The position numbers and the translations under genes were made by a program. DNA of 64,000 nucleotides from Desulfosarcina widdelii (GTDB lineage Bacteria; Desulfobacterota; Desulfobacteria; Desulfobacterales; Desulfosarcinaceae), in contig NZ_AP021875.1 in NCBI RefSeq assembly GCF_009688965.1, positions 6,138,001 through 6,202,000 of the forward strand, written 5' to 3'. The notes beneath the pieces were generated by a model. It did no database searches and was not told the DNA's origin. It saw only the letters and a program-made list of their open reading frames with translations. Below are positions 7,101-16,280 of this stretch, one piece after another (position 1 is the stretch's first letter; every line of letters starts with the position of its first letter).

Positions 7101-10100
7101 ATGCCATCGACGAATTTCGAATTCATGCGGCCCAATTGGCCTGAGCTGGCCGATTTGTGCGGGTTTGCCGAGATCTATGCCCATACCGATCCGGCCAGCG
7201 CCCTGATAAAGCTGCGCAGCTTAGTCGAAAACATCGTCCAAAGGATTTACGAGGAAAACCAATTCCCGAAAGAATACAATGCCTCGCTCAACGATCTGAT
7301 GACCGGCGATACCTTTCGGGCGGCGGTTCCACCGGTCGTGGTCCAGTCCTTTCACCTGATCCGCAAGGCCGGCAACCGGGCAGCTCATGGACGGCCAGTC
7401 GATACGGATGAGGCCCTAAAGGCACTGAAAGATGCCTTCGATCTTTCTCGTTGGTTTTTCGTCATCAGCGGCGGTTCCCGCGAGAACTGGCCGGTTTACC
7501 AGGCGCCGATGAAACCGGACGCGCCGGACGAAACCAAACGGCACACCCTGGCGAAAAATATCGCCCTGCAAGAGGCCCGGCTCCGAGATGTTCTCGGGGA
7601 ACTGGAAGCCTCACGCCTAAGGGCCGTCACTGCCGAGAAAAAAGCCGAGGAACTGGAGCGCCTGCTTCAGACCGGTATGGCCGCGGCGGACGAACTGGCC
7701 TTCAACGAGGCCGAGACCCGCCAGCGCCTTATCGACGCCCAACTGATGGACGCGGGCTGGCATGTGGCCCCGGACGGTGAAAACACGGCGGACGTTTCCC
7801 AGGAAGAAGAAATCAAATACCAGCCCACCAAAACCGGGGTGGGATATGCGGACTACGTGCTTTGGGATGACGACGGCACACCCCTCGCCGTGGTGGAAGC
7901 CAAGCGTACCGTGGAAAATGCCGAAAAAGGGCGGGAGCAGGCGGCCTTGTACGCCGATGGCCTGGAGAAAATGTACCCTGGCGCCCGGCCGGCGATTTTC
8001 TACACCAATGGCCATGACATCTACCTGTGGGACGATGTGCAGAATTATCCTCCCCGTAAGCTGTTCGGCTTTTATTCCCGGGAGAGTTTGCGCAATCTGC
8101 ATTACCAGCGCAAAAACCGCAAACCGTTGGATACCATCCATGCGTCGCCCGAAATCGCCGGCCGTCTGTATCAGCTCGAAGCCATCAAACGTGTTTGCGA
8201 GCGTTTCGGTTCCAGCCGACGCAAGGCCCTGATCGTGCAGGCCACAGGCACCGGAAAAACTCGGGTGGCCATCGCCCTGACCGATCTATTGATCCGGGCT
8301 GCCTGGGTCAAACGGGTCCTTTTTCTGTGTGACCGCAAGGAACTGCGTAAGCAGGCAAAAAACACTTTCGTGGAGTTCATCCAGGAACCCCTCACCATCG
8401 TGAGCGCCAAAACCGCCAGCGATCGGGATCATCGCATCTACCTGGCCACCTATCCGGCCATGAACAAAATCTTCCAGTCCTTCGATCCCGGCTTTTTCAA
8501 CCTGATCATTGCCGACGAATCCCATCGCAGTATTTACAACCGCTATCGGGGCATTTTCCGTTATTTCGACGGGCTTCAGGTGGGCCTTACCGCCACCCCC
8601 GTGGATTTCATTTCCCGTAACACATTCCGACTTTTCGGCTGTAACGATCAGGACCCCACGGCCAACTACACCCTTGCCACGGCCATTGCCGAAGGCTATC
8701 TGGTTCCTTACGAGGTTTACACCCACACCACCCGTTTTTTGCGAAAAGGCATCAAGTACCGGGACCTCACCGAGGCTCAGCGCCGCGAACTGGAGGAGGA
8801 TGGCGAAGATCCTGAAACCTTCGATTACGATGCCCGTGAGGTGGACAAGCAGATTTTCAATAAGGACACCAACCGGATGGTCCTGAGAAATCTCATGGAG
8901 AACGGCATCCGGGAGGAAACCGGCCAGCACCCGGGTAAAACCATCATCTTTGCACGCAGCCATGACCACGCCGTTTTGTTGGCCACCTTGTTTGACGAGC
9001 TGTATCCTCAATATGGCGGGAAATTCTGCCGGGTGATCGACAACTACGATCCCCGGGCTGAACAGCTCATCGACTATTTCAAGGCTTCCGGCGGCGGACG
9101 GGACGATCTTACCGTGGCCATTTCCGTGGACATGCTGGATACGGGCATCGATGTGCCGGAGATCGTCAATCTGGTTTTTGCCAAGCCAGTTAAATCCAAG
9201 GTCAAATTTCAACAGATGATCGGCCGGGGAACCCGTCTCAGGCCGGACTTGTTCGGTCCGGGCAGCCACAAGAATGTATTTCGGATTTTTGATCACTGGG
9301 GCAATTTCGATTATTTTGACGAAGTCTACGAGGAAGCCCAGCAGGATAATCACAGGCCCCTGATGCGGCAGGTTTTCGAATCCCGCCTGCAACTGGCCGA
9401 GATTGCCCGGAGCGCTTCCGAAACCGCCGTGTTCGAGAACTGCATCGAGCTGATCCGAAGGGATATAGACGCCCTGCCGGACAGAACCATTGCCGTGCGG
9501 GAAAAATGGAAGGAGAAAAAAGCCCTTCAAAACATGGCCACCCTGCGGCAATTCTCCGCCGCCACCCGGGCGTCTCTTACCACCGCCATGGCGCCTCTGA
9601 TGCAGTGGGTAGATATTCGAGGACAGGCCGATATTATCCGTTTCGATGGCTTGATGACCGATTTACAGACGGCCCTGATCCAAAAAAGAGCGAATTTTCA
9701 ACGTCTCAAGGAGCGATTGCTATCCCAAGTTGCCGGGCTGCGGCGAAACCTTAACCAAGTCAAGGCCAAGCAGTCCGTTATTGACCAGGTGGAACGGGAA
9801 AGCTTCTGGGAATCGGTCACGGCCGAATCCCTTGAAACCATCCGGCTGGAGTTGCGCGGCATTATGCAGTTCAGGGAAAAGACGCCGCCCCCACCCAAAC
9901 CCTATCCCAAGGTCATCGATGTCAAGGACGATGGCGAGATACACGAAAAACGGGATACCTTTCTCACGGAAAACGACATGGCCGTTTACCGCCGGCGGGT
10001 GGAAGAGGCCCTTTTGTCCCTGTTCGACACCAACGAGACCCTGAAAAAAATCAAGGCCGGCGAACCAGTGAGCCGGGAAGATCTGGATGCCCTCGTCTCG

Positions 10101-10511
10101 CTGGTGCTGACCCGGCATCCAGATGTGGATTTGAAACTCCTCAGGGAGTTCTATCAGGGGAAAGCTTATTCACTCGAATTCATCATTCGCTCCATCATCG
10201 GCATGGATTCGGCTGCCGTGCGCGAGCGTTTCGAGAATTTCGCCAAAATCCATGCCGACCTGGACGCCCGCCAGCTCCAGTTCATGCGCATGCTCCAGGC
10301 CCATATCAGCCGACATGGTTCCATCGAACTGGAAACCCTGTACGAGGCGCCGTTCACCACCCTTTCGGCCGAGGGGATTGACGGCGTGTTCACCGATGAG
10401 CGTCAGGTCGATGCCCTCATCGGCATTATCGAAACCTTTCAGCCGGAAGCGTCCGGTTTGGCCCATGTTCCACCCGATTATTTCCAAGGAGTACCTAAAC
10501 AGAACATATGA
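7101..10511 (+). CDS. hsdR: type I restriction enzyme R subunit (HsdR, EcoEI-like)
   Basis: 1136 residues from the ATG at 7101. That start is favoured because GGGGA at 7088-7092 is well spaced and the candidate sigma-54 promoter would start transcription near 7083; longer in-frame starts exist at 7086 (ATG) and 7068 (TTG). The N-terminus is a DUF4145-like domain (ALIKLRSLVENIVQRIY...KAGNRAAHG). Then come the nuclease core (DYVLWDDDGTPLAVVEAK, near residues 250-266), an SF2 helicase with QATGTGKT near 380, IIADESH near 470 and GLTATP, motif VI MIGRGTRLRPD, and an EcoEI-type C-terminus. It translocates and cuts unmodified DNA in complex with HsdM and HsdS. It overlaps hsdM by 4 bases (ATGA). 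Confidence 0.95.
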   Translation: MPSTNFEFMRPNWPELADLCGFAEIYAHTDPASALIKLRSLVENIVQRIYEENQFPKEYNASLNDLMTGDTFRAAVPPVVVQSFHLIRKAGNRAAHGRPVDTDEALKALKDAFDLSRWFFVISGGSRENWPVYQAPMKPDAPDETKRHTLAKNIALQEARLRDVLGELEASRLRAVTAEKKAEELERLLQTGMAAADELAFNEAETRQRLIDAQLMDAGWHVAPDGENTADVSQEEEIKYQPTKTGVGYADYVLWDDDGTPLAVVEAKRTVENAEKGREQAALYADGLEKMYPGARPAIFYTNGHDIYLWDDVQNYPPRKLFGFYSRESLRNLHYQRKNRKPLDTIHASPEIAGRLYQLEAIKRVCERFGSSRRKALIVQATGTGKTRVAIALTDLLIRAAWVKRVLFLCDRKELRKQAKNTFVEFIQEPLTIVSAKTASDRDHRIYLATYPAMNKIFQSFDPGFFNLIIADESHRSIYNRYRGIFRYFDGLQVGLTATPVDFISRNTFRLFGCNDQDPTANYTLATAIAEGYLVPYEVYTHTTRFLRKGIKYRDLTEAQRRELEEDGEDPETFDYDAREVDKQIFNKDTNRMVLRNLMENGIREETGQHPGKTIIFARSHDHAVLLATLFDELYPQYGGKFCRVIDNYDPRAEQLIDYFKASGGGRDDLTVAISVDMLDTGIDVPEIVNLVFAKPVKSKVKFQQMIGRGTRLRPDLFGPGSHKNVFRIFDHWGNFDYFDEVYEEAQQDNHRPLMRQVFESRLQLAEIARSASETAVFENCIELIRRDIDALPDRTIAVREKWKEKKALQNMATLRQFSAATRASLTTAMAPLMQWVDIRGQADIIRFDGLMTDLQTALIQKRANFQRLKERLLSQVAGLRRNLNQVKAKQSVIDQVERESFWESVTAESLETIRLELRGIMQFREKTPPPPKPYPKVIDVKDDGEIHEKRDTFLTENDMAVYRRRVEEALLSLFDTNETLKKIKAGEPVSREDLDALVSLVLTRHPDVDLKLLREFYQGKAYSLEFIIRSIIGMDSAAVRERFENFAKIHADLDARQLQFMRMLQAHISRHGSIELETLYEAPFTTLSAEGIDGVFTDERQVDALIGIIETFQPEASGLAHVPPDYFQGVPKQNI

Positions 10512-12025
10512 TAAACGGTGAGATGAAATCCAAAGTCGATAAATTGTGGGAAGAGTTCTGGACCGGGGGCATCACCAATCCCCTGACCGTGATCGAACAG
10601 ATTTCCTATTTGATGTTCGCCCGCCTGCTCGATGTCATCGAGCGCCGCAACGAAAAGCGGGCCAGGCGCACCAATGCGCCGTTCAAACGCATCTTCGCCG
10701 AAGACCAGCAGCACTTGCGATGGTCATCCCTGGTGGAAATGGGGGCACCTCAAATGCTCCCCCTGATGCGGGACGAGGTATTCCCCCATTTTAAGAACGT
10801 GGCCATGGCGGACACTCCCTTTGGCGAATACATGAAGGACGCCCAACTCCTGATCCAGAAACCCACCCTCCTGGCCACGGCCGTCACCATGATCGACGCC
10901 CTGCCCCTGGATCGGGGAGACGTTAAAGGCGACCTGTACGAATACCTTCTGGGGAAACTCACCACCGCCGGCATTAACGGTCAGTTCCGCACCCCCCGGC
11001 ATATCATCCGTATGATGGTCGAACTGGTTGATCCCTGTCTGGAGACCGGCGAAAAGGTGGCAGACCCGGCCATGGGCACCGCCGGCTTTCTTGTTGGCGT
11101 GGTGGATTATCTGCTGGAGAAATACTCCTCGGCGGATGGCATCCTGGAGCAGGAAGGCCTGGGCAAGGCCTTCACTGGCGATCTGATGACGCCGGACCAG
11201 CGCATGCATCTGGAAAGCGCCATGTTTCACGGTTTCGATTTCGACGCCACCATGCTGCGCATCGCCGTGATGAACCTGATGCTCCACGGCATCGACGCGC
11301 CCTTTGTCAAATATCAGGACTCGCTCAGCAATACCTTTACCGACCGTTTCCCGGACCAGGCCGCCGACGCTTTTGACGTGGTCCTGGCCAATCCGCCATT
11401 CAAGGGTAGCCTGGACTATGAGGACGTACATCCCACCCTTCTGGCCAAGATCAAAACCAAGAAGACCGAGCTGTTGTTTGTGGCCCTGATCCTGCGCATG
11501 CTCAAGCTCGGTGGCCGCTCGGCCACCATCGTGCCCGACGGTGTTCTGTTCGGTTCCTCCAAGGCCCACGTGGGTCTGCGCAAAATGCTGGTTGAGGAGA
11601 ACCAACTCGAAGGAATAATTTCTCTGCCTTCGGGTGTATTCAAACCCTACGCCGGGGTTTCCACCGCTATCATCGTCTTCACCAAGGGCGGCCGAACCGA
11701 TCAGGTGTTTTACTACGATGTCACAGCCGACGGTTTTTCCCTGGACGACAAGCGCACCAAGGTCGAGGCCAACGATATTCCGGATGTGATCAAGCGCTGG
11801 AAAGCGCGTGATCCGAAAAAGGATACGGACCGGACCGGAACATGCTTTTTTGTTCCCAAGGAGAAGATCAAGGCCAATAAGTATGATTTGTCTATAAACC
11901 GCTATAAAGAGGTTGTTTACGAGGAGGAGGTGTATGATCCGCCGAAGGTGATTTTGGAGCGGATGAGAGCGTTGGAGGAAGAAATTTTGGCGGATATGGC
12001 GGAGTTGGAAGGGATGTTGGGATGA
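10508..12025 (+). CDS. hsdM: type I DNA methyltransferase M subunit (HsdM)
   Basis: 505 residues, normal for HsdM. An N-terminal helical HsdM_N domain (VDKLWEEFWTGGITNPLTVI) precedes the N6-adenine methyltransferase. The SAM motif DPAMGTAGFLVG is near residue 187 and the catalytic NPPF (VVLANPPFKGSL) near residue 295. With HsdS it methylates adenine in the recognition site and protects host DNA. It overlaps hsdR (ATGA) and hsdS (ATGA), so it is translationally coupled on both sides. A second in-frame ATG lies at 10523. Confidence 0.95.
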   Translation: MINGEMKSKVDKLWEEFWTGGITNPLTVIEQISYLMFARLLDVIERRNEKRARRTNAPFKRIFAEDQQHLRWSSLVEMGAPQMLPLMRDEVFPHFKNVAMADTPFGEYMKDAQLLIQKPTLLATAVTMIDALPLDRGDVKGDLYEYLLGKLTTAGINGQFRTPRHIIRMMVELVDPCLETGEKVADPAMGTAGFLVGVVDYLLEKYSSADGILEQEGLGKAFTGDLMTPDQRMHLESAMFHGFDFDATMLRIAVMNLMLHGIDAPFVKYQDSLSNTFTDRFPDQAADAFDVVLANPPFKGSLDYEDVHPTLLAKIKTKKTELLFVALILRMLKLGGRSATIVPDGVLFGSSKAHVGLRKMLVEENQLEGIISLPSGVFKPYAGVSTAIIVFTKGGRTDQVFYYDVTADGFSLDDKRTKVEANDIPDVIKRWKARDPKKDTDRTGTCFFVPKEKIKANKYDLSINRYKEVVYEEEVYDPPKVILERMRALEEEILADMAELEGMLG

Positions 12026-13152
12026 AAAAAGGTTTAGAGAAACTATGGCTTTTTGACCTTTGCAATCCTAAGCAATGGAAAACCCTTTCCATGAGTAAAC
12101 TTAAGGACAGTGGATATCCAGTTTATGGGGCTAATGGCAAAATTGGATTTTACGACGAATACAATCATAAGAAGCCAACTATTTTAGTTACATGCCGAGG
12201 AGCCACATGTGGCCAAGTCCATATTTGTGAGCCCTATTCATATGTAACTGGAAATGCGATGGCTTTGGATGACCTTGATGCAAACAAGGTAGATATCAAA
12301 TACTTTTTTCATCGCCTAAAAAGCCGAGGGTTTTCAGATGTGATTTCAGGAACTGCTCAACCTCAAATCACAAGATCGAATTTGGAATATGTTCATTTTT
12401 TTCTCCCCTCTCTTGAAAAACAAAAACGCATCGCCGCCATCCTCGACAAGGCCGACGCCATCTGCCGCAAACGGGAAAAGGCCATCGAACTCGCGGATGG
12501 CTTCTTAAAATCCGTTTTTCTGGATATGTTTGGTGATCCGGTGACGAATCAGAAGAGGTGGCCGGAAAGGAAGTTGTCGGAAATATCGGAAATTAAATCA
12601 GGGGTAACAAAGGGAAGAAAATTCAACGGCAAAAAAACGTCTTTTGTACCTTACATGCGCGTTGCAAATGTCCAAGATGGCTTTATTAATCTGGATGATA
12701 TTAGCGATATCGAAGTCCTTGAAAGTGATGTTGATAAATATAAATTATGCAGTGGGGATCTATTGTTAACGGAAGGTGGTGACCCGGATAAACTCGGCAG
12801 GGGGGCGGTCTGGGAAGGAAAAATCGATCCATGCATTCATCAAAACCATATTTTCAGAGTGAGAACAAAAAAGGAAGTCGTCCTTCCTGAATACTTAAGT
12901 ATGCAAATAGGGTCGAATAGGGGGAAAAGATACTTTCTACGGTCTGCAAAACAAACAACAGGGGTTGCCTCAATCAATATAACACAACTAAAGAATTATA
13001 TAGCTTTAGTTCCCCCAATGGATATTCAAGAACGATTCTATTTTATAGAGAAAAAGTTCAAGGACTTTCGACGAAAGCTATTACAAGAAAAGCACAATAG
13101 CGATAATCTGTTTAATTCCCTTTCCCAAAGAGCCTTCCGAGGAGATCTCTAA
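12022..13152 (+). CDS. hsdS: type I specificity subunit (HsdS)
   Basis: 376 residues. Two target-recognition domains (about 10-130 and 180-340) are separated and followed by helical spacers: EKQKRIAAILDKADAICRKREKAIELADGFLKS in the centre and the coiled C-terminal region ending SLSQRAFRGDL. TRD signatures are visible: VTGNAMAL, QITRSNLEYVHFFLPSLEKQ in the first, and SGDLLLTEGGDPDKLGR with an INITQLKNYIALVPP-type end in the second. It sets the bipartite DNA target. The TRD codons are visibly more AT-rich than hsdR and hsdM, typical of exchanged specificity modules. The stop overlaps the next ATG (TAATG). Confidence 0.93.
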   Translation: MKKGLEKLWLFDLCNPKQWKTLSMSKLKDSGYPVYGANGKIGFYDEYNHKKPTILVTCRGATCGQVHICEPYSYVTGNAMALDDLDANKVDIKYFFHRLKSRGFSDVISGTAQPQITRSNLEYVHFFLPSLEKQKRIAAILDKADAICRKREKAIELADGFLKSVFLDMFGDPVTNQKRWPERKLSEISEIKSGVTKGRKFNGKKTSFVPYMRVANVQDGFINLDDISDIEVLESDVDKYKLCSGDLLLTEGGDPDKLGRGAVWEGKIDPCIHQNHIFRVRTKKEVVLPEYLSMQIGSNRGKRYFLRSAKQTTGVASINITQLKNYIALVPPMDIQERFYFIEKKFKDFRRKLLQEKHNSDNLFNSLSQRAFRGDL

Positions 13153-14795
13153 TGATCGTCAATAGCCTAACGCTTTCCAATTTCAAGGGCATTGGTGATC
13201 CCGTTACAATCGATTTCAAACCGGTTACACTCCTGTTCGGTCCCAACAGTGCCGGAAAAAGCACCATTTTCCAAGCTCTGCACTATGCCCATGAAATCTT
13301 TGAACGGGCCAACCTCGATCCAGACGCCACCCTTTCCGGGGGCCGGGGGCTTGATCTTGGTGGTTTCACAAATCTGATCCATAACCACGATATATCGAGG
13401 CCGGTTACCCTGCGTTTCGATTTTGATCTGCAGGGTGAGGACCTGCCCGAATATCGGGACTGGGTTGATGATGATATTGGGCCAATCCACTATTTTGAAT
13501 CTGACCTTTATGGAATTCCGGCCCGCGCCAAGTCGGGGTGGGTGGAAATAGCGATCCAATGGAGTTCAATGGCGGAGCAACCGATTCTTTCTACGTACTC
13601 GGTTGGATTAAATGGGCAAAAACTGGCCGCCATCAAAACATCCGAAGATGGCCGCCAGACCTATTTGACGGACTTTCATATGCTCCACCCCATTTTCAGG
13701 GAGCCGGACACCGACGATGAAGTTAGAGCGATTCTGAAAAGAGCTATGGCGGATAATGAGCTTCAGGATGTTGAAAAACTTGGTCCGATGTTTCCCCTGT
13801 TTCTGACGTTTCAACAAGCTGACGATGGATCGGTTAATATCGACAGTCCCCTGTCTATTGCCGGACAAAAACGAACGGCATTGCCGGTATGGGGGAAATC
13901 CCTTGCCTTTGATCATGAGACCTTGTCCGATAGTGTTGATTACGATTCTCGAACCATCTTTACTGCCGTTGCCAGTTCGTTGATTGTCGGTCCCGGTGAA
14001 CTGCTGCGGGATGCTCTGCGAAAGTTCAAGTACATCGGCCCGATCCGCGAAATCCCTTCACGGAATTTTCGGTCCGTTCGTTCTCCGGACGCTTCCCGCT
14101 GGGCCAACGGACTGGCGGCCTGGGATCTATTGCATCATGCATCCCCGGTCCTCATTGACCGATTGAATGAATGGGTCGCCGGTAGGGAACGTCTGGATAC
14201 GGGCTACCGGATGGAATTGAAACGCTACAAGGAGATGGACATCACCAGCCCTCAGATGATCGCCCTGGAGCAGGGTGACGTGTTGGATGAGATAGAAAGC
14301 ATCGACAGCGACTTGAAGCGCCTTCCCGTGAAAACCCGTCTGGCAATCCGGGATGCAATATCAGACATCGAACTGAAGCCCCAGGACATCGGCGTGGGCA
14401 TCTCCCAATTGTTACCCATTGTTGTTGCGGCCCTGGCCACCGAGGACGGCATGGTTGCCATGGAACAGCCGGAGCTGCATATCCACCCGGCCCTGCAAGT
14501 AGCACTTGGAGATCTGTTCATTCACCGGGTGAAGGAGCGAGAGGTTTGCTTCCTGATCGAAACCCACAGTGAGCATTTGCTGTTGCGCTTTCTGCGTCGT
14601 ATCCGGGAAACAACGGCAAATGAACTCCCGACCGATGTGGACGGACTGTCACCGGAACAACTGTCCGTCCTATTCGTAAAAAAGAGTGGCACAGGCGTGG
14701 AGGCTACTCAACTCAAGGTTGACGAAACCGGCGAATTCGAAGACGAATGGCCCGACGGCTTTTTCGAGGAACGGGACGGGGAGCTGTTTTTCTGA
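13152..14795 (+). CDS. DUF3696-like AAA (OLD/SMC-type) ATPase
   Basis: 547 residues. Walker A GPNSAGKST is at residues 30-38. The long middle part has no recognised nuclease motif. The C-terminal half has a DIGVGISQLLPIVVAAL signature-type loop, the Walker B-like MVAMEQPELHIHP, the switch His in LIETHSEHLLLR, and the tail EWPDGFFEERDGELFF typical of DUF3696 proteins. Such ABC-type ATPases act as sensors or regulators in several phage-defence modules. It is the fourth gene of the hsd operon, coupled on both sides by one-base stop/start overlaps (TAATG, TGATG), so it is expressed with HsdRMS and the next protein. Confidence 0.82.
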   Translation: MIVNSLTLSNFKGIGDPVTIDFKPVTLLFGPNSAGKSTIFQALHYAHEIFERANLDPDATLSGGRGLDLGGFTNLIHNHDISRPVTLRFDFDLQGEDLPEYRDWVDDDIGPIHYFESDLYGIPARAKSGWVEIAIQWSSMAEQPILSTYSVGLNGQKLAAIKTSEDGRQTYLTDFHMLHPIFREPDTDDEVRAILKRAMADNELQDVEKLGPMFPLFLTFQQADDGSVNIDSPLSIAGQKRTALPVWGKSLAFDHETLSDSVDYDSRTIFTAVASSLIVGPGELLRDALRKFKYIGPIREIPSRNFRSVRSPDASRWANGLAAWDLLHHASPVLIDRLNEWVAGRERLDTGYRMELKRYKEMDITSPQMIALEQGDVLDEIESIDSDLKRLPVKTRLAIRDAISDIELKPQDIGVGISQLLPIVVAALATEDGMVAMEQPELHIHPALQVALGDLFIHRVKEREVCFLIETHSEHLLLRFLRRIRETTANELPTDVDGLSPEQLSVLFVKKSGTGVEATQLKVDETGEFEDEWPDGFFEERDGELFF

Positions 14796-15679
14796 TGATT
14801 TTCGAATTCGCGGTTTCACCGGAACTGTTCGCTGACTGGCAGGATGTCCGGTTTCTGGTTGCTTCTTTCGGCAGGGAAGAGGGGCGTCTGGTTTCCGAAA
14901 TCCCCCGAAAAAAGTGGAAAATGCTTGTCTTGCAGGCCATCAAACGCTCGGACAACGGCGAGGTCATGAAAAAGCGCCTGAAAGAGGCCGCCACCCGTTT
15001 GATTAAAAGAGCACTCTATACCCGCCAAACCGCGCCTGAAGTCGATGCCACCGACTGGCTTGCCGCCGCCCTTGCTGCCCATGAACAGCGCCCCTTCCGC
15101 GCGATTATCGTCGATACGTATGACGGTGATCGGGATGATGTGCTTGCATGTGATTTGAGCCTGATCGACCATCCCCTCTGGCGGGTTCCAAAGGATGAAT
15201 CGGTCGAGCGCAATGCCGCTACTATGTTGGGTGTAATTCAATCCATCCTGGACTGCGCTGGTGAAGTGGTGCTGGTGGATCGCAATTTCCGGCCAGATCA
15301 GCAACGATTCCGGAACGTCCTGATCCGCCTCATGGAATCTCTATCAACCCGGCCCCATGGCCCCCGCATCGGCAAGATTGTGTATCATGTCGGGGACGAT
15401 ATCGAGATAGGTCATCTCGAAACCCAATGTAGAGCTTGCATCGCTGTCCGCATACCCGCCAGCATAACTCTCGAAATCGTTGTCCATCCCCGTGACAAAC
15501 TCCATGACCGCTTCGTCCTCACGGACATCGGGGGCGTTTCCTTCGGCCAGGGACTCGACGAAAGCCTCGGCTCCGGCCCGGACAAAGTTCTCGTCAGTCG
15601 CCTTTCGGAAACCACCTACAAGGAATGGTGGCGTAAGTGTAAATCCACAACGGTTTCCTTCCGTATTGTCTCTCCTTGA
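14795..15679 (+). CDS. putative PLD-like (MIT_C-like) effector partner of the ATPase
   Basis: 294 residues, start at 14795 overlapping the ATPase stop. No certain family. The C-terminal half has the order VVLVDRNFRP (159-167), KLHDRFVLTD (235-244) and SFGQGLDES (249-257). This H-D-R-F...G-x-G-L-D pattern is seen in phospholipase-D-like folds such as the MIT C-terminal domain. The N-terminal half is helical and basic, without membrane segments. By analogy with ATPase-nuclease pairs in defence loci it may be the effector released or activated by the upstream ATPase (inference). It could also be a non-catalytic nucleic-acid-binding protein, since a full HxK(x4)D motif is not visible. Confidence 0.6.
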   Translation: MIFEFAVSPELFADWQDVRFLVASFGREEGRLVSEIPRKKWKMLVLQAIKRSDNGEVMKKRLKEAATRLIKRALYTRQTAPEVDATDWLAAALAAHEQRPFRAIIVDTYDGDRDDVLACDLSLIDHPLWRVPKDESVERNAATMLGVIQSILDCAGEVVLVDRNFRPDQQRFRNVLIRLMESLSTRPHGPRIGKIVYHVGDDIEIGHLETQCRACIAVRIPASITLEIVVHPRDKLHDRFVLTDIGGVSFGQGLDESLGSGPDKVLVSRLSETTYKEWWRKCKSTTVSFRIVSP

Positions 15680-15718
15680 GTCCTTTCACTTCTCGACACT
15701 TTTTAATTTCAAAATATA

Positions 15719-15750
15719 AATAAACTTGTTTTACGATAAATTAGTTTATT
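15719..15750. promoter_or_regulatory. inverted repeat, candidate activator-binding site
   Basis: AATAAACT (15719-15726) and AGTTTATT (15743-15750) form a perfect 8-bp inverted repeat with a 16-base spacer. The centre is about 115 bases upstream of the sigma-54 -24 box at 15849, the usual distance for an enhancer-binding protein site. It may bind the CARF activator (inference). Confidence 0.4.
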
Positions 15751-15848
15751 ATAGGTTTTATCCCGCCAGACATCAATCCATAGGCAAAAACGTACACAAC
15801 ACTTTGTAATGATAATTAAAATTCAATATTAAAAGCGTATTTTGCCTT

Positions 15849-15864
15849 TGGCACAATGATCGCA
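15849..15864 (+). promoter_or_regulatory. sigma-54 (-24/-12) promoter of the DUF2188-CBASS block
   Basis: TGGCAC-N5-TCGCA: the -24 box is a perfect TGGCAC, the -12 box has one mismatch (TCGC for TTGC), and GG (15850-15851) and GC (15862-15863) have exactly ten bases between them. The predicted start point is near 15875, 31 bases before the ATG at 15906. The surrounding 15680-15905 space is strongly AT-rich. Confidence 0.7.
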
Positions 15865-15905
15865 TTATCAATTGGTAAATATTTTATGAGAGGAGGTGAA
15901 TCTCA

Positions 15906-16127
15906 ATGGGCAAGAATCAACACATCGTACCCCAAGGTGATCGTTGGGGCGTCAAAGGCGAAGGGAATTCCAAATGTACCTCGCTTCACGACACCCAGAA
16001 AGAGGCTATTGATGCCGGCAGGGACATCGCGCAGAACCAACAGAGCGAACTCCTGATCCATGGCGCTGACGGAAAGATTCGGGAGAAAAACTCCTACGGC
16101 AACGATCCTTTTCCACCGAGAGGGTAG
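15906..16127 (+). CDS. DUF2188 small protein
   Basis: 73 residues with a near-ideal AGGAGGTGA Shine-Dalgarno at 15890-15898. The sequence shows the DUF2188 pattern: an initial strand HIVPQGDRWGVKGEGN, then HDTQKEAIDAGRDIAQNQQSELLIHGADGKIREKNSYG and a short Pro-rich end. The biochemical role of the family is unknown; members are small and often lie beside mobile or defence genes. Here it is the first gene after the sigma-54 promoter and is followed by a hairpin and then the CBASS genes. It may be a stress-expressed nucleic-acid-binding or regulatory protein (inference). Confidence 0.8.
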   Translation: MGKNQHIVPQGDRWGVKGEGNSKCTSLHDTQKEAIDAGRDIAQNQQSELLIHGADGKIREKNSYGNDPFPPRG

Positions 16128-16136
16128 CGGTAATGA

Positions 16137-16187
16137 CCTGCATCCATCTTTTGTCGGATGCAGGCCTACTACACACTATATATAGTG
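16137..16187. promoter_or_regulatory. hairpin and 14-bp palindrome between DUF2188 and CBASS
   Basis: CCTGCATCC (16137-16145) pairs with GGATGCAGG (16156-16164) around a 10-base loop. No T-run follows, so it may be an attenuator or processing site rather than a strong terminator. Ten bases on is the perfect palindrome CACTATATATAGTG (16174-16187), a possible operator for the CBASS genes. Confidence 0.45.
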
Positions 16188-16280
16188 GAATGATGTTGAC
16201 GAAGATCAATATGTACTTATTTTGTAACGATTTATATTTTTCTGTATCCGCCCATAAAGGGCGAAACGAGGCAAGCCACC

